Part shown: positions 34,901 through 47,520 of the stretch, in pieces
Layout of the letters: every line of letters starts with the position of its first letter
How positions within the stretch are numbered: position 1 is the first letter of the stretch
Assembly (NCBI RefSeq): GCF_030936135.1
Contig: NC_082595.1
Coordinates: forward strand, 24,007,930-24,071,929
Direction: 5' to 3'
Origin: Gavia stellata
Taxonomy: Eukaryota; Chordata; Aves; Gaviiformes; Gaviidae
Length of the DNA: 64,000 nucleotides
Program-made: the position numbers and the translations under genes
Notes under the pieces: model-generated
Database searches by the model: none
Told to the model about the DNA's origin: nothing
The model's input: only the letters and a program-made list of their open reading frames with translations

Positions 34901-37900
34901 ATAAGAGGGGAAAGGAAAAAAAAAAAAAAAAAGATAAGACCAACAATAAACTAGAGGGGAAAAAAATCTCAAAACACTTAGTTCTTTTGTGTTTTGAACA
35001 CTTACTTTTGTCAGAAGTTTTCTTCCAAAGCTAAACTTCACAAGAAGAAGAAATAAAATGCCACAAAACATCAGCTTGATAACAGAGCCAAGGCCACCTA
35101 TGTTCACATAGGCGCCATACTGCACCTGAGGCAAAAAAATATTTTCAGTGATAAAATTTACATTAAAATTTTTGCATCAATTCATTTGTAAAAATAAATC
35201 TACCCCCAAATTAGGATGCAATTGTTCGATACAATAGATAGGTGTTTAAATAGGGTCTTAAACAACTGTCTTAGTTCAAAACAACTCTTTAAATAATGCT
35301 TCACTTTTTAATTCACTACGAGAAGATGATATGACTACAGAATGGCAAGTGAGCAAGCATGGTAAACAAAAGTGGAAAACTCTAAATAAAGATGTGTTTT
35401 GGTCTCTGATTTCAGGCTTCTTTCCTGAGAGCTTCTTTCCTCCTCTTTGTGCTTTAGTTTAAGAGAATCTGAGGCCTTACTTTAGAATTCTGGAATAGCA
35501 ATGGCAAGCCTTTCTCATTAGTACTTTCCAAGTATATTTTTAAAGCACTATCTCACCTTCATCTCTTAACTGGTGCCTGTGACTCTGCACAGCTATTATA
35601 CAGATTGTTGGTGCTGGTCTCCTCTCAGGAAACCACAGAAAACAAAAACTAAACATCTTTTCCACCACCACCACTTCACACTGCCTTTACTCTGCACACC
35701 AGAGACCCAAGTGTCAAAGAAGTCTCCAGATAAAGAATTCACATGCTGCTCATTTGTATCAGAATGTTTACTACACTATACTGACCTGACTATAGTTACG
35801 CAGACTACAATTATAGTACTTTTAGAAGCTCTACTGATATAACAAATAAAAGCCTCTGCACAGGAACGGAATTTAATGTATTTATCATTCCCAAAAATCA
35901 TGAAGCCTTCCTTTCAAATATTTCTGTGACTCAACGTTTCCATTCCCTACAAATACATACCCAGAAATCAGACAGCATGAGAACCCCAGAAGAGACTCCC
36001 GTAACTATTATGCTAGCAGCAATAAGCAAGCTCATCAAGCAGCATATCAAGTAGTATGAGACAGGCCAGTGCACCCACAATAACCTGGACCACATCAAGT
36101 CAAGCAGCTTTCAAAGGTGATCAACAGAACAAGCCTCCTTGTTTAAACAAGCAAAAGCACATCACAGTTCATTACTATTTACCTAACTACAGAAAACCTG
36201 CTACACAGATCTGCACTAAGAACAGTTATTACATAAAGAAAAGATTCTTTGAAAACGGTAATAAAGACAGAGTATACCAATAACAGTAACTTACAGGTGT
36301 TTCCTGCAACTCTGTGTGCAAATAGCGCTGAGACCGTTTCACAACAGAACCATCAGACCCCATGAATGTAATGGAGTACTCTTTGAATTCCCGATTGTAA
36401 AACACAAATCCTCTGCAAATGGAAAAAAATAAAAGTCAGAAAAAATGTTCAAATGTTCATGAAACTGAAAAAAATTGATCATAATGGCCCGACTAACACT
36501 GCCTTTTTTTCAAGCATTTTTATGACATCTTTTCACTGAAAGCAAGCCATTCAAAAATTTATCCCTGGCTCAACTCAAAATTCCATGCACTAGAGCAAGG
36601 ATGAATTTGATAATCAAAATAATATTCCCCCAACATTTCTTTTTTCCCTTCTACTGATCACTTCTGCAATCAAACTCAAAAGTTTACCATGTCACTAGTA
36701 TTTTTTTAGAACAAGTTAACTCTGAGACCCAGTAAATGCTGGAACATGTTCTTTTCTCATTAAAATACAAACAAATCAGTAAAATTGAATTTATCTTCAA
36801 TTCTACTAGACAAGCATCTGTATTCATATTATACTAAAGTCCTAAATGGATCTTTTTAGTATTTAATAATATGTTAACAATCTATGTAATAAATACTGGA
36901 ACTGTTCGAAGACAGATGTTTCACATCTTAGGTTTCTTATACCTTCTTTTAAGTTTTGCACCAACTACTGGAACAGGGGCATATCCTATCTTTTTTCGAA
37001 GCTTCCTCAAGTTGTCTTGATCCGCAAGGCCATAAACAGCTGATTTCCAGGTCCCATCATGTGCACAAGGACCCTGGTGACATACCATGAAACAGTAATT
37101 AATTTAGTATCTAAAGGTTTCATGTATTATTTTAATAATGACCTTAGAATTATTACATATATTACACATTATTACAATTAATGCATATAATAATAATACA
37201 TATATGTAGTAAAGTATATTGAGATGTGGTGGGTTGACCTTGGCTGAACACCAGGAGCCCACCAAGCCGCTCTATCACTCCCCTCCTCAGTAGAACACGG
37301 AGGAGAGAAAATAAGATGAAAAAAAACCCTCAAGGGTCAAGATAAAGTCAGTTTAATAAAGCAAAAGCAAAGGCTGCACGCAGAAGCAAAGGAAAACAAA
37401 AGACTTATTCTCTACTTCCCATCAGCAGGCAATGTCCAGCCACTTCCCGGGAAGCAGGGCTTCAGTACACGTAGCGGTTGCTCCGGAAGACAAACACCGC
37501 AGTAACGGATGTCCCTCACCCCTCCTCCTTTCTCTTAACTTTTATTGTTGAGCAGACATTATACGGTATGGAATATCCCTTTGGTCAGTTTGGGTCAGCT
37601 GTCCTGGCTATGTACCCTCCCAGGATCTTGCCCACCCCCAGCCTACCGGGTGAGGGGGCAATGTTGGAGACACAGCCCGGACACTGTGTGAGCACTGCTC
37701 AGCAGTAGCCAAAACACTAGTGTGTTATCAACACCTTTCTAACTGCCATTACAAAGCACAGCACTATGAGGGCTGCTATGGGGAAAATTAACTCCATCTC
37801 AGCCAGACCCAATGCATTTTCCACCCCTTATTCCATATGATTTGCGTCATGCTCAGGTCCCACATTACTTAATACATATATCTAGCTATCGATCTTCTAA

Positions 37901-40900
37901 CCATCCCATTGTATTTAATTCTCATTACCGAAATCCCTTCTTACCAACACTTACAACTTACACTACATACTTAAATCATCTTTATACCCAACATACACAT
38001 TTAGATATTCTCATTAACCACTATCCCCTGCCCTTTAACAGATAGATATTATTCTCCCATTCCATGGGCTTCCTCCACTCCTCCAGACAATCATAAGACC
38101 AGGCTATGACTTGGGCCCCATCTGTAAAGATGGATGCTCAGGACAGAAGCAGCATGTTGGATCGTTCGGCACCAACACTGGCTTGGTTTGGGTCATCGTT
38201 GCATTATTTTAATAACAACCTTAGAATTATTACATATATTACACATTATGATTATATGCATTAAAGTAGATTGAAACAGTACCCCCCAAACAAAAACAAA
38301 CCACACGGCCAAACACTAGGATTACTGGCAACACACTGTACATCTGTTATTGTTTACTTGTGTATGAATCCTTCCCACATCTCTGCAAAAACTATTTCTT
38401 CAAACAGCTTAACACAACAAACTTTAGGTAGACAGCCTGCGCAAATGAACCTTACAAAAGGGTGTTTGCTCGGGATATTTTTATTAGCTCCTAGAGTTCT
38501 TAGACATCGAAGAACTGTCAGCTTGTTCCAGTTATTCTAATGGGCTACAGTGATGTTATCACAAATACCTCTGAGATTCCAAGAAGGTATAAGCCAACTA
38601 ACCTCAGGTCCAGATTTCACTGTCAGGAAGCTTTCAACAGCAGTTAAGGTACCTTTAAGGGAAGGGAAAACATTACTTGGCATATAGAACAGAATAGACT
38701 ATTTCAGTTGGAATGGACCTCCAACAATCATCTAGTCCAACTGCCAATATACAGTCATTAGTTCACAAAGCCAGAGTACACTCTCGTAGACTCAAACAGC
38801 AGGCCACTGACATTATTAGTTGGAAAGGCAGAGTCACATTTTTATCTCAAAGTAAAATAAACTAAGATTAAGTTCCACAGCTATTTTAGTTAGGAAGTAT
38901 CAAATTTCTTAGGTAAAGTACTTCAATAAGGGTTGCTAATATTATCTTTACTGATTACATTTTTCATTTGTCTCACCTAGTTAATGAGATAATGTAAATA
39001 TCTTCATGTAAATAAAAAAAAGGAAAATAATGTTAATAGACATATTTAGTTTACCCCCAAGTTTCAAAATAAAGGATGACGTAGGCTGTGAAAACCAAGA
39101 TGGACTTAGGGATTTTGGTAGACCTTAACTACCAAAAAAAAAAAAAAATTTCAAACCCGCAGAAAAACCCCAAACACACAAGATATCCTAAAACATTTAA
39201 TTTCAGCATAGCTTGTGTTTTGCTAAGAACGCTTAGTTGTGATGAACAGCAAAACAAAAGAACTCCTCCAAATTCTGCTTTGTTTTCCTTTGCTCAGTTC
39301 CTTCTAAGATTGTAAAACTCTGCTTCTATGGGCAAATTTCAATATAGCAAGCAACTGGATAGACAGGTGATAATACCATAAAGTCAAAATAGGAAGAGGT
39401 GAAAGACATCTTTATTCAAAACAAGTATCAAACATCAAATTATAACCCCATGAGCAACCAGAAACCCATTTCCATGCCTCTCCTCTCCAACCAGAGCCAG
39501 ATTGAGTTTTCTTAAACTGAAAGATGATACACTCCAATGTAAAGCAATCCCACTTCATAGCAGTTTTAATAGTACATAAAAGCGAAACATTCGGATCCTC
39601 TTATCGGCCATGCCAATTGAAAGTCAGACCTGATGAATGAAGTATCCTCATTTGAGATTAGGATCAAGTACTATGTGCATAGAATTAAATCACTTCACAT
39701 CTTCTCTCAAATATATTTATCCTCTTTCTGTTACTGTCTAGCTGCTCTTAAAGAAAAAGGCATTGTATGGCACTGTCTATCTACTTACACTCATGCAACA
39801 GCTTCTAAGTGCTTGCGGTAGAAGAAGAAAACTTACAAAACCTGATCACCCACTAATTTGCGATCCCTTTCCCCCAGCCTTCCTGTCCCCACTGTCTCTT
39901 CCCTACAAAGATTCTCACTGCACAAGCAGCAAGTGGGCTGAGGCTTGTCTAGGGACGTCCACACGCTGGCTGAACAGCCCGCTACTGACAACTGAAGGTT
40001 CTATTCTCTCTATGAGCAACATTACCTTGAATCCCTCCTCTACCAAATGACCAATTTTCTCCAATCTACTGGGAAAAAAACGTAGAAGTAAATCATATGA
40101 CCTACCAGATTTGTTTGAAAGTGGTCAGCTGGTAAAGGCAGGAAAAAGAGAGACCGAAAGAGTTTCCACGTAAGCATTGCTGCTTTAGGAAACAAGATGA
40201 AAGCATCATCTGCATTTCTTTTTCAGCATAAGGTCACACTTAACTAAGTCACCTTTCAACTTGTCTCTGGTGAACAGTACTCCCATATCGGCTGGTATAG
40301 AGTCAAAGCCACAGCTTCCAATGACATATACTCCCTTTTCCGCAGCTTTTTCATTGTATTTCAGGTACATTCCTTCCAGAAACTAAAACAAAGTCAGAAC
40401 AAATATTTTAAGCAGAACTCCATATTTGGCCATACCCAATATTGGCCATCAGTGCTCTACTGTCATATCATAGCACCCTACGTACTTCAAACTCCTTACA
40501 AGCATCTTTAAGACAGATACAGAGCATTCCTGTTTTATGGTACGGAAGTGTCACAGCAGTGAAAAGAAATGTGGTCTACACAAAATTCCTACGTAGAATC
40601 ACAACCGAGACTTAAATCAGAATTGAAATTTTGCATTTCCAGAGAGAACCTGAGAGGTTCTTGTCTTAAAGTAAGAAAACTATACAACTAATATACATTA
40701 ATGTACTTTAAAACAATTAATGCATCTTAAAATTGTAGATCAGGAGGCAGAATTTGTTTTCATGTTCAAAAACATTAGCAGAAACATACTAAACAAATAC
40801 TCCTTTAACAGATCCTTGATACGAGGCAGCATTTTTCTACTGTTACATACCTGGGGTTCTCCACTGATGTCAATGCAGCTTGCACCATTTTCAACACAAG

Positions 40901-42407
40901 CTTCTACCACAGGCTCTCCAAAGAATCTATACTATAGAAGCAAAGAAGACCGCACGTAACAAAAGTAAAACCCACACACCACCCCTCCCCCAGCGTGCTT
41001 TATCTAACATACGTATCTACAATAAAAGTAAACACTTGCTGGCTATTGATTTTTCTAAGCCGGGCAAAATATGTAATAGCACTTGTACTTTTTGAGGGCT
41101 GGGGAGAAGGAACAGCATAACAAACTTCATCCCTAATAACGGAGTTTGCTGCACAGGCTACTCCACTGTATTTCTCTCATAAGACAAATTCACCAAGGCC
41201 AATTTGATGTCTCTAATCTCCATTTATGCTTTTTGCACTCATATTATCAGCATATTCTCTACCCAAATACTCTTAATTTCAAAGACCTTGTCATGACCCA
41301 ACTTCCAGCCCTCGTACTTTGATCCCCTCTGAATGCACTGGAAATACTGCTGCTGAAAGTTTTAAAGGGGCCAAGAACTTAAAACAGCGAGTCTACGGGC
41401 TTCTTTTCCAGCTCTATTTTCAACCCTAGCACCACCTACTTAAAACATTTTGGCCCAACCCAAAACTCCTCCCCTCTTCACAACCGCTTTCTTATGCTGC
41501 CTGTGAAAGACTCACTTAAAAAAAAAAAAAAAAAAAAAAAAAACAACAAACCAACCCCACCAACCCTGCTGTATTTCAGTGAGAACTGTCCGTGAATACA
41601 CAAGCCATTACAGTACGCGGTTGCACTCCTGGTCCAATTTCAGAAAGCTGCATTTCATCCGCACGGCTCCTGAAGTTCCGGAGCCCAGCGGCACCTCTCC
41701 CGGTAGCCGTCGCAGCTCTCCCTGCCCCACGCAGCCGAGGAGCGACGGCGGAGAGGCATACACCGCCCTGGGCTCTGCCGGGAGCCGCGCCCGGCGGATG
41801 CCGTGGGAGCACCGGCCCGCATCACCGCACTCACCGGGCCCACGCAGTTGAGCACCAGCCGGGTCTGCCTCGCCATGGCGGCCAGCGAGGCCGCGTCGCC
41901 CACATCGCACAGCAGCACGCCGACCTCCGCCCCGAGCGCCGCCTTCCCTGCGCACCGGAGACGGCCGTCACCCACACCGCCCGCCGCGCCGACGAGCGCG
42001 TCTCCTCCCTCGCCGGGCCGAGCCGCCACCTCCCCGGCGCAGCCCCGACACGGAGGGGTTTGCCCCCGTTCGCCCCTCAGCCCTTCCCCTCACGCCCGCC
42101 CGTGGACGGTTCCCAACGGACAGGGCATTAACATCGGGGCTGCGCGAACCGCGCCGTCCCCGGACGACAGCGCTGCGCTACACGACCCCCAGCCGCGGCC
42201 CATACCCAGCCTCTCGGCCGCCCGCTCCAGAACCGCCTGCAGCTTCTCCCGGCTCCGCCCGGCCACCGCCCAGCGCAAGGCACCGCGTAGCTCCCCGCCG
42301 GCCGCCGCCCGCGCCACCTCCTCCACCACGAACTGGCCGGTGAAGCCTGAAGCCCCAAACACCACCAGCTCGTAGGGCCGCTTGAGCGACCCGCCGCCGG
42401 CCGCCAT
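31991..42407 (-). CDS. SCCPDH: SCCPDH, saccharopine dehydrogenase-like oxidoreductase, 12 exons
   Basis: Exons on the minus strand: 42407-42206, 41947-41835, 40931-40851, 40382-40254, 38652-38603, 37073-36943, 36412-36295, 35125-35006, 34893-34837, 34312-34201, 32643-32562, 32096-31991. They join in phase with GT-AG borders to about 433 codons, near the mammalian 429. Residues 18-24 are GASGFTG, the nucleotide-binding turn of the Rossmann fold; LVLNCVGPYRFFGEPV and CIDISGEPQ follow as in the family. A hydrophobic segment (IKLMFCGILFLLLVKF) at about residues 291-306 could sit in or on a membrane. The end GGVYSPGAAFSKTKLIDRLN is typical. Mammalian SCCPDH is found on lipid droplets and in mitochondrial fractions; saccharopine dehydrogenase activity has not been established. 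The ATG at 42407 (CCCATGG) is preferred over one five codons upstream at 42422 because of context and family length. The gene appears intact and active. Confidence 0.95.
32700..34194. other. SCCPDH intron 10: nothing certain
   Basis: 1.56-kb intron. A plus-strand open frame at 33600-33860 encodes a hydrophobic stretch followed by a charged, proline-rich tail; it is discussed as a finding but not called as a gene. Confidence 0.4.
34915..34933. repeat. Poly(A) tract
   Basis: A short A run in an SCCPDH intron, just upstream (in the minus-strand sense) of exon 9. Confidence 0.8.
35818..36025 (+). repeat. 208-bp direct repeat, copy 2 (inside SCCPDH intron 7)
   Basis: ACTTTTAGAAGCTCTAC through AACAAATAAAAGCCTCTGCA to CAGCAATAA. 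It is near-identical to the ELYS-like 3' UTR at 30848-31055 but has no LTR at its end, so it may show the state before that insertion. It is antisense to SCCPDH. Confidence 0.9.
37128..37224 (+). repeat. AT-rich direct repeat, left copy, flanking an ERVL insertion
   Basis: ATTATTTTAATAATGACC, then TTAGAATTATTACATATATT, recurs at 38205-38277. It lies against the outer end of the LTR and is about 20-30 bases longer than the right copy because of extra TAATAA/ATATATG units. Confidence 0.85.
37225..37816 (-). mobile_element. Avian ERVL LTR, near full length
   Basis: On the minus strand it runs from TGCATTGGGTCTGGCTGAGA, through GAGTTAATTTTCCCCATAGC and CTGAGCAGTGCTCACAC, to a late ATTAAACTGACTTTATCTTG and the end GGTCAACCCACCACA. 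TG and CA ends give 592 bp. It lies in SCCPDH intron 5 in the same orientation as the gene, so its poly(A) region could in principle cause premature ending of SCCPDH transcripts. Confidence 0.85.
37817..38204 (-). mobile_element. Probable ERVL internal 3' end
   Basis: Directly upstream of the LTR on the minus strand is a purine-rich GGAATAAGGGGTGGAAAA, fitting a polypurine tract next to a 3' LTR, preceded by about 370 bases with no open reading frame. I infer a 5'-truncated provirus remnant. No gag, pol or env motif is visible. Confidence 0.6.
38205..38277 (+). repeat. AT-rich direct repeat, right copy
   Basis: ATTATTTTAATAACAACC, then TTAGAATTATTACATATATT, ending TTAAAGTAGATTGA. It pairs with 37128-37224 across the ERVL remnant. 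Confidence 0.85.
38689..38752 (-). mobile_element. CR1 LINE 3' tail
   Basis: AATAGACTATTTCAGTTGGA, then GGACCTCCAACAATCATCTA and GTCCAACTGCC: the inverted 3' terminus of a CR1 element, upstream of SCCPDH exon 5 in intron 4. Confidence 0.8.
41518..41542. repeat. Poly(A) tract
   Basis: 25 A residues in SCCPDH intron 2 (poly(T) in the sense of the gene). Confidence 0.95.
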
Positions 42408-42720
42408 GGGCACAAGAGCCACTGTAGCCGCCGCACTGCCGGTCAGCGTCAGGCAGCGGCCGGTATCACTCGGCCCCTCCCAGGCCCCGCCCCTCGCCGG
42501 GAGGGCAGTGCGCGAGGCCCGCTCGCGGGGCGGGCGTTACGGCCGTTGCGGCCTTCGGAGCTCGCGGTGCGGAGGAGCGCGCGCGGCGCTGTGCCTGCTG
42601 GAACGCGGCGGTTGCAAAGATCCGCCCCGCTCCCAACGCAGGCCCCCAGGCGCTGCCGCATACCGCCAGTGGCTGCGGCGGCTCAGCCCTTGGCCCCTGC
42701 CGGGGTAGAAATAACCTTTG
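41640..42720 (-). promoter_or_regulatory. CpG island and promoter of SCCPDH
   Basis: Dense CpG and GC content covering exons 1-2 and about 300 bases upstream, in sharp contrast to the AT-rich flanks. GC boxes: CCCCGCCCC at 42485-42493 and GGGGCGGGCG at 42527-42536. No TATA box, as expected for a housekeeping gene. Confidence 0.8.
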
Positions 42721-45700
42721 CTGTCATTCCAGCAGCTAGGAAGGAGGGAGAGCTGCTATCTTTCTGGGGCTCTGGGGATTTTTAAAATACCGTGAACAAA
42801 TAAAAGTATACCAAGATACGGCCAAGAGGTTTTGGAGCCCATCAGTTTAAGCAACAACGTTTGCAGAGAGAGGCCATCATTACTGGTGCCACAGCAGCCA
42901 TTATCTCTCCTGACGAGCACGGCTCATTACTACAAGTTACTGCCACAAGCATTTCAGCACAGGTAATACAGATGAACTGAGGACTGTTACTAATCAAAAA
43001 GAAAACCTTAATTACCTAGAAGTAAAATGAAATGCTCTGTTTCCCCCACAACTACAGCAAATTTTTATGTTGTGCTCAACAACAAAAGCAGAACAATGTA
43101 AAACTTCTAAGTTCCCGTTGCGGTGGGGAGAGGCGTTGACCCTGCAAAGCCACGGTGGTAAGGACATTTGTGGCTGCATGGTGCGGTGAGGTGTGGTCAT
43201 GTTTTCCGTGGTTTTCATGGCCAGGTTGCTGACCCAGATTCCAGAGGCTAGCAGCAAGTCACACAGGAAGCAACCTGGTGAATCCTGCTCCTTGGCCCTT
43301 TCTCCCAGGGAGCATCTGCCATATCTAAACTGTTCCTGAGAGATGCCTGTCTAACCTGTTTTAAAACCTCTAGTGATAGACACTTTCACACTGTTCCCCA
43401 GGCAATCTCCTCCTGCACTTCGTTATACATGTGGCTGGAGACAAGAAGCTAGATCTCCACGTTCCAGCAACATACTATTTCTCCTGTTTCTAGAGGACAT
43501 TGGTAAAAGACTTAATCCCTGAGGAGTATATAAAAAAGATTCTGCAAAGCTGGAAACTTCCATGCATCCCCTCAGTCTTCCCTAGATTAAAAAGCGCTAA
43601 TTCTTTTGATCTTTCCTCACAGGCCATGTCATGCATACGTTTTTCCTGTTCTTCTCTGAACTCTCGCCAGCTGGTTTACATTTTTCTTGAAATGTAGTGT
43701 CCTTTACTAGGCCCCATACTCACATTGTCAGTGCTAAATTGATTGAGAAGGTTATGTGATGTGCCAGAATTTACCCCTGTTTCTACATGGCTGAAATATT
43801 TGTGGGGTTTTTTTTGCAAGCGTCACATTATTGATGCACCTGCAGCTCACGATCTGTTCCACCTCAGAGGCTTTTTCAAATCACTGCTGCCTAGCCATTT
43901 TTTTCCCATCTCAGATTTGTACTGAAGATTAATGTCCTTTCTGAATACATTCTAACATCTCATCTCCAAGGCAGCAGGAGATCCTCACCTCTAAGCATCA
44001 GCATCAACTACTTTAGTAGTGCTGATGCAGTTGTTTGTAGGCCTACACTGTCAGCTGTATCAGTGAAACAACTTGGTCTAACAAAAAACAAAGAATGGGG
44101 GAGGGAAGGACAAAGACAGTTTTTGTGTTCTTTTTTAATCCAGATCATTTTGTTGATCTGATTTACATAGCAACTCTGCAAAACCAGTTTCTTGTGTTTG
44201 AGGTCACTGAACATCTCATTAGTCAAGCTGGTCTCATACTACCTTCCTGTCCTTCCTACCTACTGGGATAATTTCCAGATATGCTCATAATACTGTTGAA
44301 CTCCTCTAAGCTACCTTCCCTTTACGCTCAATTTTTCTCTTCTGTCACCAACTGTCAAAGTCAAGTCTGTTTTCTTTGAGGCCACTGTCTTTGGTCTTCC
44401 ACTGTCCTATCTCCTTTGCAAAAGCTTTGAAAAAATGTCGCAACAATAAGCAATAGATGTTTTTTCCCCCAACTTGAAGTTAACAAAAATTGTTATTTCT
44501 TCAGACTTTGCATTAACATTTAAAATTGTTCAGTGACAGGAGACTGTAAGGAGCCTGCAGATTGCAGAGGGATTCTGACATAGCCTGCAGGGCTGGCTGG
44601 GATCCTCAGCCTGCTTTCTTCATCCCTTTGCTCCAGAAGCTTGCCTTTCTTGTCTTCTCTCCCTCTTCCATATTATCCCCTTTTCACAACTAAGCCTCTG
44701 TCACTCCCAGAAAACAAGGCAATTTATAAACCTATGACTCTGACTCAACCATTTGTAAAGAATCAGGACTGCACAAGCTTCCTCAGGCCATACGTAGATG
44801 ATAAGACCTGCATATTGCTGTTAGGCAGTGGCTTGGCAAGCACAAGCTTGTATGCAGTGCTGAGAAGACCGTCTCCTCTCAGTGACTGAAACTTTACACC
44901 AGATTGGGCAGACTTACCCTGTTTATCAATCCACAACCCTCAAGATTTCATCTACTCTTTCAATGACAGCTATATTTCTTTAAAACACACCTGATGGAGC
45001 AAGATAATTCATGTAAATTGCAGCTTACACAAGCAAGAAATCAGGCTTTCAGAGCTGCAGAGTGACACCTGAAAACCCACTAGAGGGGCACCAAAACACA
45101 AGGCAAACCTGGATTTTTTTTGCTTACATAAAATGTCATTATGGTAGCTCCAGTTAATTTTTTCTCGAGAGAGACCTGTGGTTGGCAAGTGGAAGAGTTC
45201 TGTTTGCAGACATCTCTAGTTTCATTCCAGCTCACTGGGTTAAAAAAAAAAAAAAACAAAACATGACATCTGTAAGCCAGTTTACATTCCTGCCTGTGAA
45301 ACTAACAAGTAGGTAGGTTTCAAAATAGCAAACATCAAGGCAATGTCAAGGCTCTCATTTTAAATTGAAGGCTTACAGCAGTCTTCACTAAAGGCAAAGG
45401 TTAACCTGTCCCCCTAGTTAGTGTTGCCAACGCAGGATTGCAAAAAGTATTCTGTGGGAAAGCAGTAGGATGATGTACAGTTTTTCCTTGTCCAATAGGA
45501 AGACAAGAAATGCCAGATCTGCTGCCAAGTGCAGTTCTGCAAAGGAGGTTCCCACCTGAATCAGCTTTAGAAGCTCACAAAAAGAGATACTGCCGTTTCT
45601 TTTAAAATCTTGGTTTTCAGATTTGAAGGTGCTTGGTTTTTTCCATATGTGTCTGCATACAGATACTTAAAGATTTCAGTACTTCATTTAAAGCTTTGTT

Positions 45701-46750
45701 TAGCTAGACTGTCTCAGTCTAAAATAACTTTAATTACTAGAAGTCCCTGCCAATTTCTTTGGGACAGAGAAGCACACGAGCACATGCGCGCACACACACA
45801 CAAGCCATATCTTTTCAAATTCCTTAAACAAAAAGGGGCATGCCTTCCTTTGCTAGCTTTTCCTTTTCTACCTGGAGCCTCTGGCAGGATCTGAGGAATC
45901 TGTGTAAGCATTTATAAGAGCACTTGTATGTCCCTTCATTTTGTACAGTAGGTGTTCTGAGAAAATCCTTCCTATCAATATTTATATATTTCTTGGACAC
46001 CAATCTTTGTGGTAAAGTTTTTTATACTAATTTATAACTTTAGGATACTTTTTGTTTATTAGGGTGGAAATGCAGATGTTGTTCCATGACTACTTTTTAA
46101 TTGAAATAATAATAAAGTAGCAGAAAGAGTGCAATATGATGTCAATTGCACAATGCTGTATGAAGGCAATTTTTTTAAACACAACATGGTAATTGTCTTG
46201 TACCCGAAAGGATGAAATAAGATCACTGGCTTGCATCATTGCAAAAGTTACTACAGAACACAAAAAAAATAGAGCATAAGAGTAGGCAGAGGTGTTGGGA
46301 AATAAGGTTGATTAACAATGCACGGATAATTCACTGCAGGGTATAAAGAATTAAGTGGGTGAGTATATAAGGGATTAAAAAAAAAAAGGGCAGGCATCTA
46401 TGTACCTGCTACAGTTACTCAGTACTATAAGACCGTGAGAACAAATGTTTCTGGAACAAAGCCCACAGTTCTTAGTGCCATTGTGTATCTTATCCTTAAT
46501 TTATGCAGAATATTACTTTATAATCAATATGCAATAGGCTCCAAAAAGCCACCCCATACAGAACTTGAGAACTTGTAATAAACCAAACCATTTAGACTGG
46601 GACAAAAAAGAGGAGCTCGAAATTAAAAACTGGAAAGAATCCAACAGAGAGTTACTTGCCACATGTGGCAGTTCAGTAATGCTTTATTTATTTTATTTTT
46701 ATTTTATTTTAAAATTAAAATATCACCTAACCTTTTTGGAAAAAAAATTA
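42721..46750. other. Intergenic, no gene seen
   Basis: Several short open frames without recognisable motifs, a poly(A) run near 45241, and CA-rich bases near 45790. No exon with convincing borders was found. Confidence 0.6.
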
Positions 46751-46754
46751 AAAT

Positions 46755-47520
46755 CATAGAATCACAGAATCATTTAGGTTGGAAAAGACCCTTAAGATCA
46801 TCGAACCCAACCGTAAACCTAACACTGCCAAGTCCACCATTAAACCATGTCCCTAAGCACCATGTCTCCACATCTTGGAAATACCTCCAGGGATGGTGAC
46901 TCAACCACTTCCCTGGGCCGCCTGTTCCAATGCTTTATAACCCTTTCAATGAATAATTTTTTCCTAATATACAATATATACCTCTCCTGGCGCAACCTGA
47001 GGCTGTTTCCTCTCCTCCTATCACTGGTTACCTGAGGGAAGAGACCAACACACCCACCTCACCACAACCTCCTTTCAAGCAGTTGTAGAAAGAGATGAGG
47101 TCTCCCCTCAGCCTCCTCTTCTCCAGACTGAACAACCCCAGTTCCCTCAGCCGCTCCTCATAAGACTTGTGCTTCAGACCCCTCACCAGCTTCGTCGCCC
47201 TTCTCTGGACACACTCCAGCACCTCAGTGTCCTTCTTGTAGTGAGGGGCCCAAAACTGAACACAGTATTCGAGGTGCGGCCTCACCAGCGCCGAGTACAG
47301 GGGCACGATCACCTCCCTGCTCCCGCTGGCCACACTATTTCTGATACAGGCCAGGATGCCGTTGGCCTTCTTGGCCACCTGGGCACACTGCTGGCTCATC
47401 TTCAGGCAGCTGTCGACCAAGTCCCAAAGGTCCTTTTCAGCTGGGCAGCTTTCCAGCCACTCGTCCCCCAGCCTGTAGCGTTGCATGGGGTTGTTGTGAC
47501 CCAAGTGCAGGACCATCTTA
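46755..47520 (-). mobile_element. 5'-truncated CR1 LINE with partial ORF2
   Basis: On the minus strand an open stretch from 47516 to 47028 encodes the end of the CR1 ORF2 protein, including [50 protein letters not shown] and [18 protein letters not shown]. It then runs non-coding into the 3' tail (plus strand ATCATAGAATCACAGAATC). Reverse transcriptase core motifs are missing because of truncation. Confidence 0.95.

Noticed and set aside
41592-42375. Long plus-strand open frames (179 and 190 codons) in the CpG island
   Set aside because: They lie antisense to SCCPDH exons 1-2, and their Pro/Ala/Arg/Ser-rich translation is what GC-rich DNA gives by chance.
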